Below are positions 1 to 5,213 of a stretch of DNA of 12,324 bases, one piece after another. Numbering within the stretch: position 1 is the first letter of the stretch; each line of letters opens with the position of its first letter. This DNA is from RQOF01 sp964394475 (GTDB lineage: Bacteria; Calditrichota; Calditrichia; RBG-13-44-9). Below the pieces are notes generated by a model. That model had not been told where the DNA came from. It made no database searches and was given only the letters and a program-made list of their open reading frames with translations. The stretch lies in NCBI GenBank assembly GCA_964394475.1, contig CAYMXZ010000103.1:1-12324 (forward strand), in the 5' to 3' direction. Both the position numbers and the translations under genes were made by a program.

Positions 1-565
1 CTCCGGTCAGACTGGCATTGACGGGACAACCTATGCCAGGTGGACCATCCACTATCAACCAGTCGGCATTCTCCAGTTCCGCTAATTCAACCGCACGTTT
101 TTTTACCTGACTCACTAGCTTGCCGGAATTACCTTCTCCTGGTAGTAGAGTGGCATCTGTAAATCGTCCTCCTTCAATCAATCCTTCATGATAATAACCG
201 GTGACAATTTCCCGCAAGGTAATCGCATTTTCTGGGCAAACCTGAGTACAAAATCCGCACCCTTCACATGCCAATAAATCGATTTGATTATTTTGTATAG
301 CTTTAAACCTGCAATATTTCTGGCATAAACCACACTCTGTACAGAGTGCTGGATCAATGAACGCTTTTTTGCTACCCTGATAAGGATAACGTTTCTGCAG
401 CTGCGGCTTTAGTAATATATGCAAATCGGCCGCATCTACATCTGTATCGGCCATTACTCTTTGTCTGAACAGCATCGAAAGGGCGGCGGCCAGAGTGGTT
501 TTACCTGTGCCACCCTTACCACTGAGAAGAACAATCTGGCGAGGCATTGAAAACGCTTTTTCCAC
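1..565 (-). CDS. MinD-type P-loop ATPase with ferredoxin insert (3' end outside window)
   Basis: Partial: 188 codons are present and the C-terminus lies beyond position 1. The P-loop SGKGGTGKTT is at residues 15-24, and an insert holds two 4Fe-4S cysteine clusters (C75/C78/C81/C85 and C100/C103/C106/C110). The switch-like segment IVDGPPGIGC is at 171-180. This is the MinD-superfamily ATPase class with an inserted bacterial-type ferredoxin domain; such proteins are thought to bind or transfer Fe-S or metal clusters in anaerobes. I chose the GTG at 565 because GGGAG sits about 6 bases upstream, inside the end of the previous gene, only 2 bases away from it. The in-frame ATG at 547 lacks a good ribosome site but would give a start closer to the P-loop, as is usual for the family. 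It is a paralogue of the upstream neighbour, and the pair is probably translationally coupled. The exact substrate is unknown. Confidence 0.9.
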   Translation of the reverse strand, partial: MEKAFSMPRQIVLLSGKGGTGKTTLAAALSMLFRQRVMADTDVDAADLHILLKPQLQKRYPYQGSKKAFIDPALCTECGLCQKYCRFKAIQNNQIDLLACEGCGFCTQVCPENAITLREIVTGYYHEGLIEGGRFTDATLLPGEGNSGKLVSQVKKRAVELAELENADWLIVDGPPGIGCPVNASLTG

Positions 566-567
566 GT

Positions 568-1515
568 TTATCTCCCGTCATCCTTTGGATAAATATTTTC
601 CATTTCTATACTATTACTCTGAGTATATCCTGTGAGCTCGAGGGGAATAATGGAATCATCATTAAATATTTTTCTCGTTTGAAGATGGTAAAGAATTCTG
701 TTATAAAGCAAAAGAATTTCCCTTTTCAGATGCGGGAAAATTCGTACAGCAGCATCTCCACGTGAATAAGCCTCAGCCAGATGTCGATTAAACGGAATCC
801 TTAACAATAATGGGATTCCTTCATTCAGGCAGTAATTGGTAATCAGATTATTGTGGTAAACCGCTTTATTTTCAATGACTGCAAAGGGACGCTGCAGAGT
901 CCGTAATACCTTTACCGCCAGTTTTAAATCATGAAGTCCAAAAGCAGTTGGTTCGGTAACCAGCAGACAGTAATCGGCATCCCGGACCGCTTCGACCATT
1001 GAACAAGCGGTTCCAGGTGGAGCGTCCAGAATATTAATTTTTTGCGGATCGATTAATTCCTTTACCTGGCGAATAAGCGGGGTGGTCATCATCTCACCAA
1101 TAGACAATCGGCCTTCTATAAAACTGTTTTCTTCCGGCAAGAAGTAACCGCAGCGAATAAGGCCAATGGGCTTTTCTTTTTCATGGATCGCCCGTTCGGG
1201 ACAACTATAGGCACAGGCCCCGCATGAATGACACATTTCCTCAAATAGTAGAATTTTTTGCGGAAGAATCGCCAGGGCATGAAACTGACAGACTTCCACA
1301 CACTTTCCGCAGAAATTACATTTTTGCTCATCGATTTCTGGAAGAGGACGGAAAGCCGTTCTCATCTGGTTTATCACCGGCTTTAGAAATAGATGACCAT
1401 CTGGTTCTTCGACATCACCATCCACGTAAACGGCATCTTTAAGGGATATGACCAAACTTGTGGCAATTGTCGTTTTGCCAGTTCCACCCTTTCCAGATGC
1501 AATGGCGATAATCAC
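568..1515 (-). CDS. MinD-type P-loop ATPase with ferredoxin insert (second copy)
   Basis: A complete 315-residue protein. Residues 1-6 form the first strand, followed by the P-loop SGKGGTGKTT (7-16) and DGDVEEPDG (32-40). The ferredoxin insert has cysteines C66/C69/C72/C76 and C95/C98/C101/C105. Then come the Walker-B-like ILDAPPGTAC (162-171) and VTEPTAFGLHDL (186-197), which is typical of the Mrp/MinD group. It starts at GTG 1515 with GAGG 8 bases upstream; the ATG seen just upstream is in another frame and closes at once. The last 40 or so residues, rich in Asn, Ile and Glu, extend past the ATPase core. The expected role is a cytoplasmic ATP-driven Fe-S or metal-cluster handling factor working with the NifX-like proteins encoded just upstream. 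In Desulfovibrio, two such ATPases are components of the orange protein complex. Family assignment is firm; the biological role is inferred. Confidence 0.92.
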   Translation of the reverse strand: MIIAIASGKGGTGKTTIATSLVISLKDAVYVDGDVEEPDGHLFLKPVINQMRTAFRPLPEIDEQKCNFCGKCVEVCQFHALAILPQKILLFEEMCHSCGACAYSCPERAIHEKEKPIGLIRCGYFLPEENSFIEGRLSIGEMMTTPLIRQVKELIDPQKINILDAPPGTACSMVEAVRDADYCLLVTEPTAFGLHDLKLAVKVLRTLQRPFAVIENKAVYHNNLITNYCLNEGIPLLLRIPFNRHLAEAYSRGDAAVRIFPHLKREILLLYNRILYHLQTRKIFNDDSIIPLELTGYTQSNSIEMENIYPKDDGR

Positions 1516-1605
1516 TGCTTCATCCTCTGTTTAAATAAAGATAATGATATATGAATTCTGTTTTACCCATTCAGTTATTCATCCCAGGTAATACCTATAC
1601 TAAAA

Positions 1606-1989
1606 TCAATGACAATCATCCCTGTGATGTCCTACACACTCCTCGTAACCGCTTAAATCACCCTTTAAGTAACCAATCAGGGCATCTTGAACTCCCATTC
1701 CGGGAGCTGTGACCACCTGGATACCGAACTGATTGAACTGAGCGATAGCTCTGCGACCCATTCCTCCGGCAATGATCACATTGGCATTGTATTCTCTCAC
1801 ATAAGCTGGTAACTCACAAGCTCCACCGTGCCCACCCTGAATAGGATTAGTAAATACTTCTTCTCTCAACACTTCCTTTTCATCGTTTACTTCATAAATT
1901 AAAAATTTTGAGCAGCGACCAAAATGCTCGGCAACTACAGTTTTATTGCCTGGAAGGTCCTCTGCACTGATAGCAATTCTAATACCCAT
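1606..1989 (-). CDS. NifX/ORP-like metal-cluster-binding protein, Cys/His-tailed
   Basis: 127 residues of the dinitrogenase iron-molybdenum cofactor biosynthesis fold (NifX, NifB C-terminus, NafY core; also the orange protein ORP). Typical landmarks are MGIRIAISAE at the start, EHFGRCSKF (21-29), GGHGGAC (52-58) and VIIAGGMGRRAI (71-82). The tail carries C118, H121, H122, C126 and H127, beyond what the core fold needs. The open frame reaches back to 2121 inside the upstream gene. I place the start at the ATG at 1989, because AGGA lies 5 bases ahead and the family begins here; that leaves 31 bases to the upstream stop. A role holding or carrying a metal-sulfur cluster, handed to or from the two ATPases downstream, is inferred from family and neighbours. 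With no nifHDK in view, a nitrogenase role is not supported. Confidence 0.88.
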   Translation of the reverse strand: MGIRIAISAEDLPGNKTVVAEHFGRCSKFLIYEVNDEKEVLREEVFTNPIQGGHGGACELPAYVREYNANVIIAGGMGRRAIAQFNQFGIQVVTAPGMGVQDALIGYLKGDLSGYEECVGHHRDDCH

Positions 1990-2020
1990 TCCATTCCTCG
2001 CTTTTTTTAATAGAAATTTT

Positions 2021-2548
2021 TTACTTTTTGATATTTTTATCTTTTTCCAGTCGATCCAGACGCTGATGAATTTCCCGTATGTGTTCTTCAAGCCGGGAAA
2101 TCTTCTCATGCAAATTTTCATCCTGAGGGTTCAAAGATTCGGCCGAAGCAGACAGCAGTTGCTGTTTATCTCTCAGATTTCGTTGGACCGAGATACTCGA
2201 ATTTGTATTCGTCGATAGAGATGGATTTGGCAAACGATTTTCTTTGAAAGCCTGAACCTGTTCTCGCACCGATTTAATCGATGCTTCAATGATTGGGATT
2301 CCCGCTTCCGTCAATACTCTATAAGCATTCGGACCACAGCGACCGGTAATAACGGCCTGTGCTCCCTTTTCCAGAACAAACTGAGCAGATTGAATCCCCG
2401 CCCCCCCATCAGCTTCCACATTTGGATTCATAAAGGATTGGTAAGCGAATGTATCGGAATCAACGATGAGAAAATATGTAGCCCGTCCAAATCGAGGATC
2501 CATCATGGAATCCAGACTGTCACCTGCGGCTGAAATGGCAATTTTCAT
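2021..2548 (-). CDS. NifX/ORP-like protein with C-terminal coiled coil
   Basis: 175 residues. Residues 1-105 are a second NifX-type domain: MKIAISAAG at the start, DPRFGRATYF (17-26), DGGAGIQSA (47-55) and AVITGRCGPNAY (65-76), with C71 the only cysteine. A Ser/Asn-rich linker (106-140) leads to a charged heptad-like stretch at 143-171 (LHEKISRLEEHIREIHQRL and on) that should form a coiled coil, probably for oligomerisation. An ATG three codons earlier, at 2557, directly abuts AAAGG. The ATG at 2548 has AGGA 8 bases ahead and matches the family start, so it is preferred. The gap to the preceding gene is 46 bases. Function is by family: binding of an iron, molybdenum or mixed-metal cluster. 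The coil is an extra not required by the fold. It could instead be a scaffold subunit of the ATPase complex. Confidence 0.85.
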   Translation of the reverse strand: MKIAISAAGDSLDSMMDPRFGRATYFLIVDSDTFAYQSFMNPNVEADGGAGIQSAQFVLEKGAQAVITGRCGPNAYRVLTEAGIPIIEASIKSVREQVQAFKENRLPNPSLSTNTNSSISVQRNLRDKQQLLSASAESLNPQDENLHEKISRLEEHIREIHQRLDRLEKDKNIKK

Positions 2549-2594
2549 TGGTCTCATCCTTTTATTTTTTTACCAAATTATTTACCTCGATTTA

Positions 2595-2831
2595 CTACCA
2601 GTGATTTCCTCGTCGTCTTCCCCCTTGTCCTCCGTAGCAATGTCCACGACCACCACCTCGGGGAAAACCTCCTCTTCCCACTCCATAGATATGAGAAATA
2701 TCTCGAGGTTCATCAGAATAGTCAACCGGCATGGTCGATGGTGCTCGATAAAATCTGGACTTTCGAACTCTACTCCTTGAGGCTGTGTTTTGCCACCTTC
2801 CTGCCATTTTGTTAAATACAGAATAAGTCAT
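2595..2831 (-). CDS. Small Gly/Arg-rich protein of the NifX/ATPase cluster
   Basis: 78 residues that I do not recognise as a named family. The first half is basic (many Arg, Lys, Ser; residues 18-29). The middle is acidic (DYSDEPRD, 37-44), and residues 49-78 are a Gly/Arg-rich tail, GVGRGGFPRGGGRGHCYGG followed by QGGRRRGNHW, holding one Cys and two His. Short Gly-rich proteins with a GRG..GxC motif (DUF5320-like) are common beside NifX and MinD-ferredoxin genes in anaerobes; this one has only the tail flavour of that group and lacks its usual N-terminus. AAGGA lies 5 bases before the ATG at 2831. Spacings of 49 and 46 bases to its neighbours support co-transcription. The tail might bind metal or nucleic acid; that is inference. 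It could be a chance frame, but the ribosome site and position argue against it. Confidence 0.68.
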   Translation of the reverse strand: MTYSVFNKMAGRWQNTASRSRVRKSRFYRAPSTMPVDYSDEPRDISHIYGVGRGGFPRGGGRGHCYGGQGGRRRGNHW

Positions 2832-2880
2832 TTCATTCCTTTCTTTAAATAAAAAATTTACCTTAGATCCATAAAGCTAT

Positions 2881-3333
2881 TTATCTCATACATTCATTAC
2901 AAAGCCCATAAAATTGAATAACATGACCGGTGATGTGAAATTTATGTTTTTGAGACAAAGCAGTTTCTACCTTTTTCAGGAGTTCGACCTCTTCCTCTAC
3001 AAAATCATCATAGTCAATAATCTGTTTGCAATTGACGCAGACCATATGATGGTGATGGCCGGGTTTTTGGGAATTTTGCACGAGTTCATAGCGATGTCGA
3101 CCATCACCGAAGTAAAATTTAGTGATCACTCCCATTTTTTCAAGTAATTCCAGCGTTCGATAAACAGTTGTTAAACCTATAATTGGATATTGCTGGTGAA
3201 CTCGGATAAAAATATCTTCTGCGGAGAGGTGTTCTTTAGTTCCACTCAGAACATCCAGAATCATCCGCCGGGGCTCAGTAAATCGAAGTCCCCGCTGCTG
3301 AAATCGACAATGCCAGGGGCCTCTGGTTTTCAT
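2881..3333 (-). CDS. Fur/PerR-family metal-dependent transcriptional regulator
   Basis: 150 residues, the usual length. The winged-helix DNA-binding part is at 10-85, with recognition helix TTVYRTLELL (55-64). The dimerisation and metal domain follows: HHHHMVCVNC (93-102) and FYGLCNEC (141-148) give a structural CxxC/CxxC zinc site (C99, C102, C145, C148). H80, E83, H94, H96, D107 and H133 are candidates for the regulatory metal site. At the position where E. coli Fur has E101 this protein has Asp, as PerR does, while E83 at the other switch position is Fur-like. The specificity (iron, peroxide or other) therefore cannot be read from sequence. AAGGA lies 6 bases before the ATG at 3333. It is the first gene of the probable operon and has a palindromic operator in its own promoter region, so autoregulation is likely. 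Confidence 0.94.
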   Translation of the reverse strand: MKTRGPWHCRFQQRGLRFTEPRRMILDVLSGTKEHLSAEDIFIRVHQQYPIIGLTTVYRTLELLEKMGVITKFYFGDGRHRYELVQNSQKPGHHHHMVCVNCKQIIDYDDFVEEEVELLKKVETALSQKHKFHITGHVIQFYGLCNECMR

Positions 3334-3346
3334 ATTAAATCCTTAT

Positions 3347-3361
3347 TGAAAATGGTTTTCA
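3347..3361. promoter_or_regulatory. Fur-box-like palindromic operator
   Basis: TGAAAATGGTTTTCA is a perfect 6-3-6 inverted repeat. Against the Fur 7-1-7 consensus TGATAATNATTATCA it matches 11 of 14 defined positions. It lies just downstream of the predicted -10 element and a few bases before the ribosome site of the Fur-family gene, a position where a bound repressor would block transcription start or early elongation. Binding by the adjacent regulator is inference. Confidence 0.65.
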
Positions 3362-3366
3362 TTACT

Positions 3367-3394
3367 AATATAATGGTTTTTTTAAAAAAGTCAA
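3367..3394 (-). promoter_or_regulatory. Sigma70-type promoter of the fur/NifX/ATPase operon
   Basis: On the minus strand, -35 TTGACT (3389-3394) and -10 TATATT (3367-3372) are separated by 16 bases; each matches 5 of 6 consensus bases. The start of transcription would fall near 3360, on the edge of the palindromic operator, giving a leader of about 27 bases before the regulator's ATG. No comparably good promoter was seen in the gaps between the six genes, which supports one transcript. Confidence 0.6.
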
Positions 3395-3619
3395 GCTCCA
3401 TTTTATTTTCACCTTTTTAACTCGATTGCACTAATCTTCAGAATAAAATGGTTATCCATGATCTTATCTGCTTAAATACACAGATCATCACGGGAAAATA
3501 AAGATTAATCTGATATCGATTAAAATAAATGGTAGGAGGTTTATAGCGGGTTGACTTACAAAGAAAAGGGATATAAAGTCAAGGTATTTTTTTGAATTCC
3601 AGAAAAAACTTTACCAGGG

Positions 3620-4693
3620 TCAGTATTTATACGAAAGTCGTTTAAGATTTTGTTTTCGGAAATCCTCCAAATTATAACTCAAAACGAATCGCAGACAGAG
3701 GCTATTTCCCCGGGGACCTTTTAATTCTCCCAGGTCCGCCAGAAAAATGTAATATCTTCCTTGCAAAGAAAATTGGGTTCTTCCCAACTTTTCAGGTCTC
3801 CAGCCAAAACTGAATCCCGGACTAAAATAAAAATAGCTGATGGATTTATCAGAATAAACCTGATCTGCATCTGGTGGGGAATAGCTATCCACACCAAAGC
3901 CGGTGTGCAGGGTCATTTCACTGTGCATCCGAAACCAGAATTTACTTCCCCATTCTAAACCTGCACCGCCGTCTAAAAATTTCTGTGAAGTGAATGATTG
4001 TCCCCGGTAACTGAATGAGTAAGGTTCAGATGTTGAAGCAAAGCGCAGGAACAAATACAGGTTGATATCTCTTTGGTGGTTAGCCAACCCACTATAGAAT
4101 CCAATTTCTGGATGATTCCCAAGACCTCTAATTCCTTTACTTTGCGGCATCCAAATGCCACCCGATAATCCATAATAAAAATAATTTGAGTTGATCACCG
4201 CGTTTACTTCTTGCCAATAATATCGTTGAAGATCGGAACGGTTGTAAATGATCGACTGGAGCTTTAGAAAGGTAGAATCAAATTCCCCCATAAAATGTTC
4301 AGCTAATAATTGTTCTATTGTATTTTTCGCTGAACACTGATACGCTTTTTCAGCCAGATATACTGTAAAACTGTCGAACACTGCCTGAGCTGAATCCAAG
4401 GGGGATGCAAAAGTTTTTCCCTTTTCAGTTTTTACCTGAGTCAATTCAAATTGATCTTTATAATCTAACAGATAATAAATGATCCGATGATCATATATTC
4501 GTTCGTCAAAATGCCCCTGCTGGATGGCCAGCAGCAGCAGGGTACGGTTGATCAATACATTGGTTTGACAATTTTCCTCCCAGTAATCAAGCAAATAAAG
4601 TACGGTATCCAGGTGTGATTTCTGATAATATTCAGGTATGAGTAATAGACAGTTATATCTTATTTGCACACAGTCCAGCCATCGGTATTTCAT
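3620..4693 (-). CDS. Beta-rich, formerly exported protein of unknown function; probable pseudogene or internal start
   Basis: 357 residues from the ATG at 4693; family not recognised. Residues 1-150 look helical and carry paired Tyr/Leu-rich segments (VLYLLDYWEENC at 31-42, IIYYLLDYKDQF at 71-82). Residues 170-340 alternate aromatic and polar residues with many Gly and Ser (NLYLFLRFAS, YFYFSPGFSFGW), as in an outer-membrane or surface beta-barrel. This start has no signal peptide and only a weak ribosome site (AGG 11 bases away). Reading upstream in the same frame shows NSQAERL, then a TAA at 4718-4720, then a signal-peptide-like run ending LFPA. This suggests the exported protein has been split by a nonsense codon. 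Either the gene is broken, or the ATG at 4693 yields a cytoplasmic product. The last residues do not end in the classic barrel terminal Phe. Confidence 0.55.
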   Translation of the reverse strand: MKYRWLDCVQIRYNCLLLIPEYYQKSHLDTVLYLLDYWEENCQTNVLINRTLLLLAIQQGHFDERIYDHRIIYYLLDYKDQFELTQVKTEKGKTFASPLDSAQAVFDSFTVYLAEKAYQCSAKNTIEQLLAEHFMGEFDSTFLKLQSIIYNRSDLQRYYWQEVNAVINSNYFYYGLSGGIWMPQSKGIRGLGNHPEIGFYSGLANHQRDINLYLFLRFASTSEPYSFSYRGQSFTSQKFLDGGAGLEWGSKFWFRMHSEMTLHTGFGVDSYSPPDADQVYSDKSISYFYFSPGFSFGWRPEKLGRTQFSLQGRYYIFLADLGELKGPRGNSLCLRFVLSYNLEDFRKQNLKRLSYKY

Positions 4694-4720
4694 TAAGCGT
4701 TCTGCCTGGCTGTTCGTTTA

Positions 4721-4783
4721 AGCAGGGAACAATGAAAAGCCAAGAAAGAACCATAACACATAAAATTTAAATCGATAATACAG
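4721..4783 (-). other. Signal-peptide remnant cut off from the downstream gene by TAA
   Basis: In frame with the downstream 357-residue protein, this stretch reads YYRFKFYVLWFFLGFSLFPA (after a CTG at 4783): two basic residues, a hydrophobic core and an Ala-ending cleavage site. The next codon is TAA (4718-4720), followed by TNSQAERLMKYRW. Changing TAA to CAA, one transition, gives PA|QTNSQ, close to the PAAQTSK cleavage region of the secreted peptidase at 5214-7205. No ATG is available; GTG 4759 or CTG 4783 are the only nearby start candidates, and neither has a clear ribosome site. Confidence 0.5.
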
Positions 4784-4850
4784 CCGGCGTTGAAGATTGA
4801 GGAAACTGGATGGCGAAAAAATTGACGTGGTAAAATTTACCCCCAATTTT

Positions 4851-5015
4851 TTATCCGGTAGGAGAAAGCATGAAAAAAACTTTTAGGGCAATTCCGGCGG
4901 CAATGTATGCTAATATTAGCCCCATGGCGCGGATGATCATTTTATTGTGGTGCTGAATCATAATGAATGAAGCAATAGCCATATTTATGGAAATGATCAG
5001 GTAAAGGTATACCAT
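4851..5015 (-). CDS. Small two-helix membrane protein (54 residues)
   Basis: An ATG at 5015 to a TAA at 4851-4853 encodes 54 residues. There are two hydrophobic helices, 2-20 (VYLYLIISINMAIASFIMI) and about 28-50 (AMGLILAYIAAGIALKVFF), joined by the polar turn QHHNKMIIR and ending SPTG. Composition and helix lengths fit a hairpin membrane protein far better than a random frame would. An in-frame TAG lies five codons upstream, so the start is fixed if ATG is used, but the ribosome site is poor (AGGG about 13 bases away). A weak promoter, TTGATG (5088-5093) and CATAAT (5063-5068) with a 19-base spacer, lies upstream, after the peptidase terminator. The family is not recognised. A competing 28-codon plus-strand frame (4870-4956) has a better ribosome site but non-membrane, non-conserved-looking content. 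Confidence 0.5.
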   Translation of the reverse strand: MVYLYLIISINMAIASFIMIQHHNKMIIRAMGLILAYIAAGIALKVFFMLSPTG

Positions 5016-5109
5016 CTCGAATTCAAATCCCTATGTCAATATTCCAAAATATACATGCGAAAATTATGAATACGATTGCCTAAATCACATCAAATAAAAA
5101 ATTTATTTT

Positions 5110-5135
5110 AAAAAGCCCCGATCGAAAGTCGGGGC
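5110..5135 (-). terminator. Rho-independent terminator of the M3 peptidase gene
   Basis: A 7-bp GC-rich stem, GCCCCGA (5115-5121) with TCGGGGC (5129-5135), closes a 7-base loop. In the minus-strand direction it is followed directly by TTTTT. It lies 79 bases past the peptidase stop codon and separates that gene from the small membrane protein downstream. Confidence 0.8.
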
Positions 5136-5213
5136 ACCGAAAAATAGATATTCTGAAAATTTTACAAAATTAACCGATAGAATTCACCAAATTGATGAAA
5201 ACGAATTTACTAC

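Noticed and set aside
1606..2121. Longer 171-residue version of the second NifX-like protein
   Set aside because: The extra 44 N-terminal residues are translated from inside the preceding gene, are basic and unlike the family, and the ATG at 1989 has a proper ribosome site.
1606..2548. Nitrogenase cofactor assembly (nif) function for the two NifX-like proteins
   Set aside because: No nifHDK, nifB or nifEN is present. The partners are MinD-ferredoxin ATPases and a Fur-type regulator, which fit the ORP-type setting better.
3551..3582. Inverted repeat TTGACTT ... AAGTCAA with an 18-base spacer, and a TTGACT/TATAAA promoter-like pair on the plus strand
   Set aside because: Any transcript would run antisense into the 3' end of the 357-residue gene, the -35/-10 spacing is only 15 bases, and 7-base arms are expected by chance in AT-rich DNA.
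4519..4541. CTGCTGG/CCAGCAG hairpin and CAG-type triplet run
   Set aside because: It lies inside the coding sequence of the 357-residue protein and is explained by Leu and Ala/Gln codons (LLLLAIQQG); no T-run follows, and no repeat array is present.
4870..4956. 28-codon plus-strand frame beginning MKKTFRAIPAAMY with GGAG 5 bases upstream
   Set aside because: Despite the good ribosome site it is very short and ends without a recognisable feature, and it lies antisense to a frame with two clear membrane helices. Only one is likely real, and the minus strand fits better.
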